Assembly (NCBI RefSeq): GCF_001865995.1
Contig: NZ_MLQQ01000044.1
Span: 30,815 to 94,814 of the forward strand
Reading direction: 5' to 3'
Length of the DNA stretch: 64,000 bases
From: Anaerobacillus arseniciselenatis
GTDB lineage: Bacteria; Bacillota; Bacilli; Bacillales; Anaerobacillaceae
Numbering within the stretch: position 1 is the first letter of the stretch; each line of letters begins with the position of its first letter. Shown here piece by piece: positions 7,684 to 15,306 of this stretch. The notes beneath the pieces were generated by a model, which worked only from the letters and a program-made list of their open reading frames with translations, did no database searches and was not told the origin of the DNA. The translations under genes and the position numbers were made by a program.

Positions 7684-8055
7684 ATGTATAGACCAGCTGT
7701 ACAATATGATGATGATTATCGTACGTTTGTAAGTGAAGTATCCAAATCGACCCAATTAGATCGTCAACAAATTATTAGAGCTGCACTATTTATAGCTGCC
7801 CATTCACTCGAATATCAAATGCTACTAGTACCTTACTTAAAAGAACATATGAAATTACCAATACCTAACTGGACGGTGGATGATCATAATATGTGGTTAA
7901 ATCAACCGATTGATCCAAAAAAGGAGAATGATAAGAGTGGCCATAAAAAAGAGATATCCGAATATAAATCAAGTATCTCCAACGAACCTAAAACAGAGTT
8001 ACCAATCAAATATGTCTTCAAACAACAAGGCGGTATCAAGTTTAAAGTTGGATAA
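7684..8055 (+). CDS. Hypothetical protein with ribbon-helix-helix-like N-terminus
   Basis: 123 residues. The first 50 (TFVSEVSKSTQLDRQQIIRA then ALFIAAHS) resemble the helical part of a ribbon-helix-helix DNA-binding domain. The C-terminal half is basic, polar and probably disordered. The start follows AATGGAGGAAAAAC. It is the second gene of the 7532 unit and closes at the terminator at 8140. A DNA-binding plasmid regulator is plausible but not certain. Confidence 0.5.
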   Translation: MYRPAVQYDDDYRTFVSEVSKSTQLDRQQIIRAALFIAAHSLEYQMLLVPYLKEHMKLPIPNWTVDDHNMWLNQPIDPKKENDKSGHKKEISEYKSSISNEPKTELPIKYVFKQQGGIKFKVG

Positions 8056-8139
8056 TAAAGATATTTTCTATGCCTCATTAATGATCATTATTTTTATCAT
8101 CTTTTAATAAATTGTAAAGTTTAATATAAATTTATTCTT

Positions 8140-8175
8140 AAACGGGAACCGATGGTTATGGTTCTCGTTTTTCTA
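8140..8175 (+). terminator. Terminator after the 7684 gene
   Basis: AACGGGAACC, a short loop, GGTTCTCGTT and a T run. Confidence 0.65.
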
Positions 8176-8245
8176 TTTTTAATAATTAGTTATCCTCAAT
8201 GTATTTAGAATTAGAAAATTATAGATATTTATATTGATGTATTTA

Positions 8246-8344
8246 TCACTTCTTTTTATCTACAGGCAAATTATACTTTTTTGCTAAATCTATACAACGT
8301 TTTGCTAACTTAGCAGCTTTCTCTTTAGATATTTTTTTATCCAT
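8246..8344 (-). CDS. Small basic protein (32 aa)
   Basis: A short leftward frame with a strong ATGGGAGGTTC ribosome-binding site. The product is Lys-rich and helical (ISKEKAAKLAKRCIDLAKKY). It sits alone in the 8108-8509 gap. Coding potential is supported by the ribosome-binding site and amphipathic composition; no family recognised. Confidence 0.4.
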   Translation of the reverse strand: MDKKISKEKAAKLAKRCIDLAKKYNLPVDKKK

Positions 8345-8509
8345 AATGAACCTCCCATAGCTTTTAACAATCATTATTACCATCTTTAATAAAAATATAC
8401 ATATCTACCTCCCTATCAGAATATGAATTTATAAAACTGGAACAAAAGGAATGTGTCCTAGACTTAAGATTTAATTTTTTAATAATTTACGGATAGGTGA
8501 GGGGTAAAT

Positions 8510-9133
8510 ATGAGAGCTACAAGGTCAGATAAAAAGAAAGATATTAAACCTATAGTTGGTATTGAAATTTATGAATGTCTATGTCGTTTAAGTTACATTA
8601 CCAATACACCCATTAAAGACGTTGGTGAAAATGTCATTAAAGAAGGACTAGCGAATATAAACGTTATTGAATATTTATCTAAACACTTTAAAAGAGACTA
8701 TTGGCATGGGGAGACATTGTTACGATCCCTAGATAAAAGTCATTTATTTAATTCGAGGTCTTTAAAAATTGAAGGTAACAAAAAGAGGGTATCTTTACGT
8801 TTTGAACAAAAATCATATGAACATTTATCGGATCTTGCTTATACACTAGATTTAACGGTTTCTAGTGCAACCTCACTTCTTTTAGATGCAGCATTAAAAA
8901 ATTCTAAAATCGTTCATCGCTATATTGAAACATATATTAATTCTAACCTTGATCCTAATCGTAAACAGCAGTTAAAAGCCGTTTTAAAATTTATGAATAA
9001 AAATAATCTTTACGAAGAAAAAATTACTTTAGGTCTTCTTATTAATATGATCGTAGAGGATTTTATGGACAGCTCATTAAATATCAAAAGTGCTATTAAT
9101 AAATTTATTGATGATCTACTCAGTGAAGATTAA
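8510..9133 (+). CDS. Hypothetical plasmid protein with RHH-like segment
   Basis: 207 residues, soluble. The segment KRVSLRFEQKSYEHLSDLAY (about 92-111) followed by a helix resembles a ribbon-helix-helix strand and first helix. A weaker copy near the N-terminus (VGIEIYECLCRLSYITNTPI) suggests a duplicated fold related to the N-terminus of the 7684 product. It could be a DNA-binding regulator or relaxosome accessory protein. GATAGGTGAGGGGTAAAT precedes the ATG. It lies alone, followed by the family B leader and the second Rad52/SSB operon. Confidence 0.5.
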   Translation: MRATRSDKKKDIKPIVGIEIYECLCRLSYITNTPIKDVGENVIKEGLANINVIEYLSKHFKRDYWHGETLLRSLDKSHLFNSRSLKIEGNKKRVSLRFEQKSYEHLSDLAYTLDLTVSSATSLLLDAALKNSKIVHRYIETYINSNLDPNRKQQLKAVLKFMNKNNLYEEKITLGLLINMIVEDFMDSSLNIKSAINKFIDDLLSED

Positions 9134-9253
9134 AAGGCAAATTAACGCGAGTTATAATAATATAAATAATATTAAGCTATGAAGTCTACACTAAAAGAAT
9201 TGATTAATTAAACACCAATTTTGATAATTTTAAATATATTCATAGATACATTA

Positions 9254-9282
9254 TTGATTGCACATGAATATTTCGATATAAT
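9254..9282 (+). promoter_or_regulatory. Promoter of the Rad52/SSB operon leader
   Basis: TTGATT (9254-9259), 17 bases, perfect TATAAT (9277-9282). Transcription would begin about base 9289, just before the leader stem. Confidence 0.65.
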
Positions 9283-9290
9283 TGTTGTAT

Positions 9291-9422
9291 AAAGTTTATT
9301 ATTTGCTCTCTGAGCCTGATTACCAAGATAAAAGCCCTATCGGGTGGCATAGATTTCTTAGAAGAAGTCTGTCCACAAATCCGATGGGGTTTTTTGTCGT
9401 GGTCAGAAAGATAATAAACTTT
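9291..9422 (+). promoter_or_regulatory. Family B leader RNA, copy 1 (terminator-containing)
   Basis: AAAGTTTATTAT (9291-9302) pairs perfectly with ATAATAAACTTT (9411-9422), closing the leader. Inside are a small hairpin GCTC-TCT-GAGC (9305-9315), CTGA, and a terminator formed by CCCTATCGG with CCGATGGGG followed by six T. Copies 2 and 3 at 56453 and 61111 share TATTTGCTC, GAGCCTGA and AAGCCYTAT. The arrangement suggests conditional termination before the Rad52/SSB operon. I do not recognise a named RNA family. Confidence 0.65.
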
Positions 9423-9451
9423 ATCATTACACACACTTAGGAGGAATTTTT

Positions 9452-10243
9452 ATGAAAGAACTACACACTGATGAAGTTTTTCAAAATTTAGGAGCGCCAT
9501 TTTCATCTGATGAAATTGAATGGAGAGCTCAACAGGTATTTGAAGGGAAGAATGGCAAACCACCAAAAGCTCTTATTGTTCCTTACGTACAATCAAGGGC
9601 CATTATGAATAGGTTGGATGAAGTTGTAGGTTGGGACCGTTGGGAAAATGTTGTTGAAGAACTTCCAGGTGGAGGTATTCTTCAAGGTATTCGTATTTGG
9701 ATTTCAGAAACCCGTTCTATAACGAAATGGGATGGAGCCGATCGCACTAATATAGAAGCTACAAAAGGAGGTATCAGCTCAGCATTTAAAAGAGCTGCGG
9801 TACTTCTGAACATTGGTAGGTATCTTTATTCTGAGGATGCAAAATGGGTAGATATAACCCCTCAAAAAGCAACTCCTAGCGATGAATACATTTCTGATAA
9901 AAAGAAGAATATTTATGGATATTTTACTCCACCTTCTTTAGTTCAGAAAAATCAACAAAGACAACACAGTCCAGCACAATCAAAACAATCACAACCTAAG
10001 GAGCAACAAATACCATCAGGCATGATTCAATGCACATTCAAGAAGTTGGTAGATTACAACACACATTTGGAAGTAATTTTAAGTGATGGTAGTGGTAGCA
10101 AAGCTGTTCTTTTTGCTATTGATGGTGTAAAAGACCGTATCCGTTCGCTTAATTTTAAGGATGGTGACGTTCTTGCTGTATCAACCGAAAAGGACGGTGG
10201 TGGAAACTTTATCATTAACGATGTGATCAAAGTTGCTGCTTAA
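9452..10243 (+). CDS. Rad52-family single-strand annealing protein with C-terminal extension
   Basis: 263 residues. The N-terminal about 140 (ALIVPYVQSRAIMNRLDEVV, GWDRWENVVEELPGGGILQG, ISSAFKRAAVLLNIGRYLY) matches the Rad52/Rad22-type annealing domain of plasmids and phages. A Gln/Ser/Pro-rich linker (about 165-185) leads to an OB-like beta domain (about 190-263, IQCTFKKLVDYNTHLEVILS). It should anneal SSB-coated strands during plasmid recombination or replication. The start region TTACACACACTTAGGAGGAATTT is shared with several plasmid genes. It is preceded by the family B leader and followed by ssb, an operon parallel to 3158-4070. Confidence 0.75.
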   Translation: MKELHTDEVFQNLGAPFSSDEIEWRAQQVFEGKNGKPPKALIVPYVQSRAIMNRLDEVVGWDRWENVVEELPGGGILQGIRIWISETRSITKWDGADRTNIEATKGGISSAFKRAAVLLNIGRYLYSEDAKWVDITPQKATPSDEYISDKKKNIYGYFTPPSLVQKNQQRQHSPAQSKQSQPKEQQIPSGMIQCTFKKLVDYNTHLEVILSDGSGSKAVLFAIDGVKDRIRSLNFKDGDVLAVSTEKDGGGNFIINDVIKVAA

Positions 10244-10293
10244 ACGTTATTAATTATTAATCTATTACATTACACATTTAGGAGGAATTTAAT

Positions 10294-10761
10294 ATGTTAA
10301 ATCGCGCGCAATTTTTAGGAAATCTTACAAAGGATATCGAACTTAGAAAAACGGCATCTGGAAAGCCTGTTGCTAATTTAGATATCGCATTAAATTACTA
10401 TGTTCAAAGTGAGAAAAAGACAGAGTATGTACAAGTTGTGGTCTGGGATAAGCAAGCAGAAGATGCAGCTAAATATCTGTCTAAAGGAAGACAAGTCTAT
10501 GCCGAAGCAAAAGTCGTCGTACGTAAAAGAAATCTTGAAGGGAAGAATATCTCGATCCCTGAATTCCATGCAGAGAAGGTTATTTACTTAGGATCTTCTT
10601 CTAATAATCAAAATGGAAGTGGACAACACGTACCGAATGATTATGAGCAACAAGGTTATGGACAGCAAAATTCAAATCCATTTGGCTCTTCTTATAACGA
10701 TGGTGGATTTGGACAAAATTACAACGGTAACGCTGATCCGAACTATCCGTTTGGACGCTAA
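10294..10761 (+). CDS. ssb: Single-stranded DNA-binding protein (long form)
   Basis: 155 residues. The OB-fold N-terminal domain is clear: MLNRAQFLGNLTKDIELRKT, then VQVVVWDKQAEDAAKYLSKG, then HAEKVIYLG (about 1-105). The C-terminal tail is Gly/Asn/Gln/Tyr-rich and disordered as in cellular SSBs, but the tip is NYPFGR, not the acidic DDDIPF, so partner recruitment may differ. It follows the Rad52-like gene by 50 bases with its own TTACACATTTAGGAGGAATTT start region. It should protect single strands during plasmid replication or transfer. Confidence 0.9.
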   Translation: MLNRAQFLGNLTKDIELRKTASGKPVANLDIALNYYVQSEKKTEYVQVVVWDKQAEDAAKYLSKGRQVYAEAKVVVRKRNLEGKNISIPEFHAEKVIYLGSSSNNQNGSGQHVPNDYEQQGYGQQNSNPFGSSYNDGGFGQNYNGNADPNYPFGR

Positions 10762-10772
10762 TAGAAATTATG

Positions 10773-10807
10773 AAAGAGAGTTGCTACCTAGTAACTCTCT
10801 TTTCTTT
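10773..10807 (+). terminator. Terminator after ssb
   Basis: AGAGAGTT pairs with AACTCTCT, then TTTCTTT. The next gene starts 28 bases later, so it may also act as an internal attenuator. Confidence 0.6.
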
Positions 10808-10834
10808 ACATTTAATAATAGGAGGAGAATTAAT

Positions 10835-11689
10835 ATGGGAAAAAAAGATACAAACATCTGCAATGAAAAACCAGTAGTTATAGGTGCAGCTAAGATGATG
10901 GAAGACGTATTTGAAAGTGGTTTATATAAGGAAATGAAGACTGCTGATAATAAACTAGAAACAATTAAGAAAACTCTTAAACAGCAATTTGAAGATGGGG
11001 ATCTTAAACGGTATGAATTACCTCATAACTTAATTGCGAAATTTGTTTCTGTTCCAATCTATGAAACGGATGAGGAAGGATTAAAAGAATTTCTTGATGA
11101 TTATGGATTGTTGCCACAAACCGTGTCATTGAAGGAAAAATCAATTAAAGGTGCTGACATTCTAGCTCAACTAAAAGCCTTTCAAAAGCCCAAAGAATAC
11201 TTTGCTCAGTTCTATCTGAATAAAGAGGGGAAAAAGCATCTTGATAAAGAAGAGTATACTTTTATAGAGGATATCGATCATTTGGCATCTGAATTTTTAA
11301 ATCAGAAAACTTTATTTGAGGATCGTCAAATGAGTTACAATAAAATAATGGAAAAAATAACAAAATGTCCTTTTCTTCGACAATCTCTCACATTGAAATC
11401 TACCTACGGAACTTGTAAACTAAGAAATAAGGAGATAGAATTTTATAACAATTCTATTTATGATCACTTTGGTAACGAGTTCCTTATGAAATATGGTAAA
11501 GTTTCAATGAAAACTATTGACGACTTTATTGCAAAAGGATACTTTTCTCCAACGGAAATTAAAAGTTTTAGGAAGATTAAAGATATTAGTTTACGCTTTG
11601 TTGTAATGGAAAAAGATAGTGAAATAAAACAATCTGAATTTTTCCATCAACAAATGATTAGAAGATCTCAAATCCGACGGTTTGCATAA
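10835..11689 (+). CDS. Hypothetical soluble protein in the Rad52/SSB region
   Basis: 284 residues from ATG 10835, preceded by AATAGGAGGAGAATTAAT; an upstream extension of this frame overlaps ssb and is not likely. The protein is charged and helical, with AKMMEDVFESGLYKEMKTAD near the N-terminus and CPFLRQSLTLKSTYGTCKLR near the middle. No signal peptide, membrane segment or known catalytic motif is visible. Its place after ssb and before a small partner gene suggests a DNA-processing role, but I do not recognise the family. Confidence 0.6.
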   Translation: MGKKDTNICNEKPVVIGAAKMMEDVFESGLYKEMKTADNKLETIKKTLKQQFEDGDLKRYELPHNLIAKFVSVPIYETDEEGLKEFLDDYGLLPQTVSLKEKSIKGADILAQLKAFQKPKEYFAQFYLNKEGKKHLDKEEYTFIEDIDHLASEFLNQKTLFEDRQMSYNKIMEKITKCPFLRQSLTLKSTYGTCKLRNKEIEFYNNSIYDHFGNEFLMKYGKVSMKTIDDFIAKGYFSPTEIKSFRKIKDISLRFVVMEKDSEIKQSEFFHQQMIRRSQIRRFA

Positions 11690-11716
11690 AATCTTGTAAA
11701 TTAGGAGGCAAAGGGC

Positions 11717-11995
11717 GTGATATCCAACCTACACCCATTACATGACGATGTGAACATAATAAATATTTCACTCAGTAAGAAAACACCTTACTTCTATATG
11801 CTTGTTGATTACGGTAATTGTTATTTGTGTTTAAGATCAAACCGTATTAACTATGATTTAGAAATAGTTAAGCAAATCGGTAAGGATAAAATATCTCCAG
11901 AAGAAGCAAAACCACTACTTGAAACTGGAGAGAATTTTTTTAAGCACATAGATGCTTCCGTTCAAAAGTATTTAGAAAAGTTCGGAATTGAATAA
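11717..11995 (+). CDS. Small hypothetical protein (92 aa)
   Basis: Starts at GTG 11717 after TTAGGAGGCAAAGGGC. The product begins MISNLHPLHDDVNIINISLS and is mixed alpha/beta, with a Cys pair (NCYLCLRSN, about residues 36-44). It follows the 284-aa gene by 27 bases and ends at a terminator, so it is the last gene of this group. No family recognised. Confidence 0.55.
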   Translation: MISNLHPLHDDVNIINISLSKKTPYFYMLVDYGNCYLCLRSNRINYDLEIVKQIGKDKISPEEAKPLLETGENFFKHIDASVQKYLEKFGIE

Positions 11996-12009
11996 AGATT
12001 ACACTTAGG

Positions 12010-12058
12010 AAGACTCTTATTTTTACCTATTTAGGTGCGAATGTAAGGGTCTTTTTTT
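12010..12058 (+). terminator. Terminator
   Basis: AGACTCTTA (12011-12019) pairs with TAAGGGTCT (12044-12052), followed by seven T. The sequence just before it, ATTACACTTAGGA, is a copy of the shared start-region motif. Confidence 0.7.
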
Positions 12059-12091
12059 ATTTACATTAAATTACACTTAGGAGGATGTTTT

Positions 12092-12196
12092 ATGACATAT
12101 ACAAAGCAAAGTACTAAAGATAAGGTGAAGGAAGCTTGTGAACTACCCTCCACTTACGAAAGAACATCACTTTCGTTGAAGTGGGGGGCTTCCTAA
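12092..12196 (+). pseudogene. Gene start truncated by the TnpB element
   Basis: A strong start region, TTACACTTAGGAGGATGTTTT, leads into ATG and about 17 native codons (MTYTKQSTKDKVKEACEL). The frame then enters the right end of the IS element and stops at 12196. The rest of the gene is not found beyond the element. The shared start-region motif suggests it belonged to the same regulon as the Rad52, SSB and DnaN genes. Confidence 0.5.
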
Positions 12197-13536
12197 GAAC
12201 TCCGTTCTATCGAACAGATATGGATTAGGCGATCCCTGCCGTCCCGACAGTTAATCGTAGCGCTTCGTTACGAAGGTTAATTCCTGCGTTAATGTCTCTT
12301 TGGTGATGGGTTTGGCACTTTGGACACTCCCACTCACGTAAAGCGAGACTTTTAACGTCTTTGTGTTTATAGCCGCAACACGAACATAATTGACTACTTG
12401 CGAAGTTTCTGGCTACGACAACGACTTGTTTGCCATACCACATGGCTTTGTACTCCAACATGGTGCGAAATTGATACCAAGAGACTTCACTAATGACTTT
12501 TGCGAGTTTGTGGTTTTTTAACAAATTTTTCACAGACAAATCTTCAATCCCGATGATGTCGTGGTTTTTGACAAGGTCGGTAGAGATTTTGTGTAAGAAA
12601 TCATGGCGCGCGTTAGTAATTTTTTCGTGAATGCGAGCCACTTTGATCCGTTGATTGTGCCAGTTGGAAGAACCTACGGTTCGTCTTGAAAGAATCCTCT
12701 GCGCTTTTACGAGCTGTTGTTCAAGTGTTCGGGACCACTTGGGATTATGGTAAATCGTTCCGTTCGAAAGCGTAGCGAAATCTTTTAACCCTACGTCGAC
12801 ACCAATAGCTGAATGTGTTTTGGGTAACGCTTGAACTTCTGTTTCAACGAGTATCGATATGAAATACTTCCCACTCGGATTACGTCGAATGGTCGCATTC
12901 ATTATTCGCCCTTCAACCTTGCGATTTTTTGCATACCGCACAAGTCCTAGTTTTGGTAACTTGATGTGTCGATCAAACACTGCGATATTCCCGTTGGTTT
13001 GCTTGGTGGTATACGACTGAACCTTGTTCTTCTTTGACTTGAACCGAGGGACTTTTGCTTGCTTTTTGTAGTAGCGAGTGTAGGCATCGTGAAGGTTCTC
13101 GACGGATTTTTGAAGCGAAATGCTATCAACCTCTTTTAAGAAAGGGTAGTGTTTCTTTAATAATCGAACCGCTTTGACTGATTCGTATTTGTTGAAGAAT
13201 TCTCCTTTCCAAACATTAGACGGAAGTTGCCCGCTTTGTTTCATTTCTTCCACAATGGACCAATACAAATCTTTCTGATTTTGTTTCGCCAGGAAGAAGT
13301 TAAATACGAATCTTGAACACCCGAACGATTTATGGATGAGCTCGGTTTGTGCTTTTGTAGGAGAGATACGAAACTTATAAGCTTTATTCACTAACATGCG
13401 TTTCACCTCGCTTTCTATCACGATTATACCATATACCGAGAACGTAAGTTCGTTTTGGAAATGTTAAGTTTAAGCCAGCCATTCATCCACCACTTACTCG
13501 CAATCTCCTTGAAGTGGGGGTCTTCTGGCTAAAAAT
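12138..13536 (-). mobile_element. IS1341-type (IS200/IS605 family) TnpB-only element
   Basis: The element carries tnpB but no tnpA. Subterminal hairpin regions are visible at both ends: on the minus strand the left end (about 13536-13485) has CCCCCACTTCAAG and AGTAAGTGGTGG. The right end (about 12200-12138) has CCCCCCACTTCAACG and CGTAAGTGGAGGG. The shared CCCACTTCAA and AGTAAGTGG arms are typical of single-strand transposition ends. The reRNA (omega RNA) would span the 3' end of tnpB and the right end, with a guide drawn from the flank starting ACAAGCTTCC. Exact ends are not certain to within a few bases. Confidence 0.75.
12225..13397 (-). CDS. tnpB: TnpB RNA-guided nuclease of the IS605 family
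   Basis: 390 residues from ATG 13397, behind GAGGTGAAACGC; an upstream in-frame start is less likely. The RuvC-like triad is intact: D201 in [13 protein letters not shown]285 in IIGIEDLSV and D368 in [10 protein letters not shown]. The zinc knuckle is C338, C341, C358 and C361. TnpB proteins cut DNA guided by an RNA from the element's own right end, helping the element persist. Full length and intact motifs suggest a functional nuclease, although no TnpA transposase is present here. The G/C content is higher than in neighbouring genes, consistent with recent arrival. Confidence 0.93.
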   Translation of the reverse strand: MLVNKAYKFRISPTKAQTELIHKSFGCSRFVFNFFLAKQNQKDLYWSIVEEMKQSGQLPSNVWKGEFFNKYESVKAVRLLKKHYPFLKEVDSISLQKSVENLHDAYTRYYKKQAKVPRFKSKKNKVQSYTTKQTNGNIAVFDRHIKLPKLGLVRYAKNRKVEGRIMNATIRRNPSGKYFISILVETEVQALPKTHSAIGVDVGLKDFATLSNGTIYHNPKWSRTLEQQLVKAQRILSRRTVGSSNWHNQRIKVARIHEKITNARHDFLHKISTDLVKNHDIIGIEDLSVKNLLKNHKLAKVISEVSWYQFRTMLEYKAMWYGKQVVVVARNFASSQLCSCCGYKHKDVKSLALREWECPKCQTHHQRDINAGINLRNEALRLTVGTAGIA

Positions 13537-13688
13537 GATAAAACAGATATAGTAACGTTACTAACGTATTGAGTTAATAATATAAATACTCCTATATATC
13601 CCATTGAAACTAAAATGGGAATAAAGGATAACTTTATCGGTGTTGGAGTTTTAACTCTCAATTGTTTTATTTGCTCTTTGGTCAACAT
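13494..13688 (-). pseudogene. Small membrane protein, 3' end replaced by IS sequence
   Basis: Begins at ATG 13688 with GAAGGAGGCAC upstream. The native part (MLTKEQIKQLRVKTPTPIKL then a hydrophobic stretch to about residue 50) is a one- or two-TM protein. The last dozen or so codons (RRPPLQGDCE) come from the left end of the TnpB element, so the true C-terminus is lost. It follows the 184-aa membrane gene on the same strand and was probably its operon partner. Confidence 0.55.
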
Positions 13689-13707
13689 TGGTAGTGCCTC
13701 CTTCATA

Positions 13708-14262
13708 TTATTTTTGAAATTGCGCTAATTCCTCGTCCGTATAACTTCCGAAAATCTCGTATTCTTTTGGAATATCAGGTAACCTGTAATAATCGATCGC
13801 TTCATGATAAAGTTTTAATTCTTCGATGTTAGAAAGGTTTTTTAGGATTTCCTCTACTTTATCCCAATCTTCATATTTCTCATACAAATATTGTTGATTA
13901 ATTTCCCAAACGTAATTTAATTTGTCGAGTGGCGCGGTAAGAATCGTTTTTGGCTCTAAGAAATAAAAATAAGGAGCAGTTGTACCGTATTTTTTTTGAG
14001 ATGTTTTTTTTGCTTTTTTTATTTTTCTATTTAGGTTCCAATCTAGAGAGGCTCCGAATACATATAGTATCCCTGCGCCGATAAATGCCGTGGCCATGAA
14101 TAAAAAGTGTAAAACGAAAATCATCATAATATCGAAGTTAGCATTCTTTCGATACTTTTCAGGGAATAATCCAATATCAATTAGAAAATCTATAAACCCT
14201 TGAAAGTGTGAAAAAATAACTGAAAATATAAATATAATAATAAACCCTAAAATTAAGTGCAT
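13708..14262 (-). CDS. Membrane protein with two N-terminal TM segments
   Basis: 184 residues. Hydrophobic segments about 1-20 and 47-70 are followed by a basic stretch (NRKIKKAKKTSQKK) and a soluble C-terminal domain rich in Tyr, Glu and Leu. The start follows GGGGGGAGAAATTAT. A 34-base perfect palindrome lies directly upstream and is a likely operator. It is divergent from the T4SS operon, so it may be an entry-exclusion or regulatory membrane protein, but this is only inference from position. Confidence 0.6.
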   Translation of the reverse strand: MHLILGFIIIFIFSVIFSHFQGFIDFLIDIGLFPEKYRKNANFDIMMIFVLHFLFMATAFIGAGILYVFGASLDWNLNRKIKKAKKTSQKKYGTTAPYFYFLEPKTILTAPLDKLNYVWEINQQYLYEKYEDWDKVEEILKNLSNIEELKLYHEAIDYYRLPDIPKEYEIFGSYTDEELAQFQK

Positions 14263-14279
14263 ATAATTTCTCCCCCCTT

Positions 14280-14313
14280 ATATACGATATACATATATAT
14301 GTATATCGTATAT
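14280..14313. promoter_or_regulatory. 34-bp perfect palindrome
   Basis: ATATACGATATACATAT (14280-14296) is followed immediately by its exact reverse complement. It sits just upstream of the ribosome-binding site of the leftward membrane gene and before the T4SS leader. A dimeric or multimeric repressor site is the simplest reading. Confidence 0.6.
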
Positions 14314-14429
14314 TTATTATATCCTATTTTTTAGTAATATACAATAAAAGTATTGTCTAATGAAGCTTTTTTTTGTAAAATTGTAAATGTAAAATTAAAT
14401 ACGATTACAGTTTATTGTGATTTATTTTG

Positions 14430-14480
14430 GCGGAAGACGCAAAATAATCTCCTTGTCGGGGCTTATTTTGCGTTTTTTTT
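14430..14480 (+). promoter_or_regulatory. Family A leader terminator, copy 1, before the T4SS operon
   Basis: The invariant 12-mer GCGGAAGACGCA (14430-14441) begins the element. CGCAAAATAA (14438-14447) pairs perfectly with TTATTTTGCG (14463-14472), followed by eight T, an intrinsic terminator 74 bases before the first T4SS start codon. The same 12-mer begins leaders at 28549, 37699 and 53121. GCG and CGC of the 12-mer can also pair with each other, which would compete with the terminator. Confidence 0.75.
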
Positions 14481-14553
14481 GCGTTTTATACGTCAATAAA
14501 TGGTTCTTTAGGCGTATAAAATTTTTATATCTAAAAAAATAGGAGGAATTGTA

Positions 14554-14913
14554 GTGAAAAAAGTTAAAAACGTACTTTCGTATCTCACTGTTTTTGCTTT
14601 CTTGGGGATCTTAGGTTTTTTTGCTTCTCCAGAAACAGCTTCAGCATCAGTACCGTTAATTGAAGGAGGGACAGGCGGTGATATTACTGATATTAACGCT
14701 ATTATCCAACAATGGATTACTAATATCCGTGTTATTGGAGTGCTCGTTATAGTATTTGCTATTATTATTGCAGCCATTATTATTGGTATGTCCCTTGGTA
14801 ATGCTCAGAAGCGCGCTCTTGGTGTATCGGCTCTAATATCCGCTGTTATCGGCATCATACTTGTAATGAAAGCTCCTGATCTTGCGAACTATTTTATTAA
14901 TCAATCGAATTAA
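14554..14913 (+). CDS. VirB2/TrbC-like conjugation pilin subunit
   Basis: 119 residues, GTG start behind AGGAGGAATTGTA. A Sec signal peptide (about 1-32, ending near ASA) is followed by a short polar segment and two hydrophobic helices (about 55-75 and 88-108) separated by a small basic loop (GNAQKRALG). This is the VirB2/TrbC layout; in Gram-positive systems such proteins form part of the translocation channel, not a long pilus. It is the first gene of the T4SS operon and is followed by a weak hairpin at 14931 that may set its expression above the later genes. Confidence 0.7.
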   Translation: MKKVKNVLSYLTVFAFLGILGFFASPETASASVPLIEGGTGGDITDINAIIQQWITNIRVIGVLVIVFAIIIAAIIIGMSLGNAQKRALGVSALISAVIGIILVMKAPDLANYFINQSN

Positions 14914-14928
14914 TATTCTTATTGCCTT

Positions 14929-14965
14929 TTAAGAGCCCTTACACATAAGAGTAGGGGCTCTTTTC
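14929..14965 (+). terminator. Internal hairpin after the pilin gene
   Basis: AAGAGCCCTTAC pairs with GTAGGGGCTCTT, followed by only four T, suggesting partial termination between the pilin and PrgI genes. Confidence 0.5.
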
Positions 14966-15002
14966 ACAAAAATATAAGGCTTCAAAGAATGGGGTGAATA
15001 AA

Positions 15003-15305
15003 TTGAAAACAACAATGCCATTCGATACCGAGACCGAGAGAAAAGTCATTAAAAGTATGTCTTGGCGTCAAAGTTTATATGTACTCGTAGGGGGTCTTAT
15101 CTATATGTCTATCGGCTCAGAAGTTTTGTTTGCTGGGTTCTCTTTTATCACTACTGTGTTATTGTTAGCTTTCCTTACTCCTATTACCATTCCTTTTCTT
15201 GTTTTTGCTTTTTACAAAAACAAGGATACTTCTCTTTTTTATGATCGTTATTTACTTTTCAAGTTTAACCATAAAAAAAAACAAGTAGGACTATGGAGGA
15301 AATAA
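15003..15305 (+). CDS. PrgI-family (VirB3-like) T4SS membrane protein
   Basis: About 100 residues. Two adjacent hydrophobic segments in the first two thirds (SLYVLVGGLIYMSIG and a following TITIPFLVFAF-type helix) and a basic Arg/Lys-rich tail ending KKKQVGLWRK match the PrgI/VirB3 family, a small inner-membrane component next to VirB4. I prefer TTG 15003, which has GGGGTGA upstream; a GTG at 14994 in frame lies inside that site. It ends one base before the next gene. Confidence 0.7.
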   Translation: MKTTMPFDTETERKVIKSMSWRQSLYVLVGGLIYMSIGSEVLFAGFSFITTVLLLAFLTPITIPFLVFAFYKNKDTSLFYDRYLLFKFNHKKKQVGLWRK

Positions 15306-15306
15306 A

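Noticed and set aside
10613..10834. Upstream extension of the 10835 gene
   Set aside because: Overlaps ssb in another frame and contains a terminator; ATG 10835 has a strong AGGAGG site.
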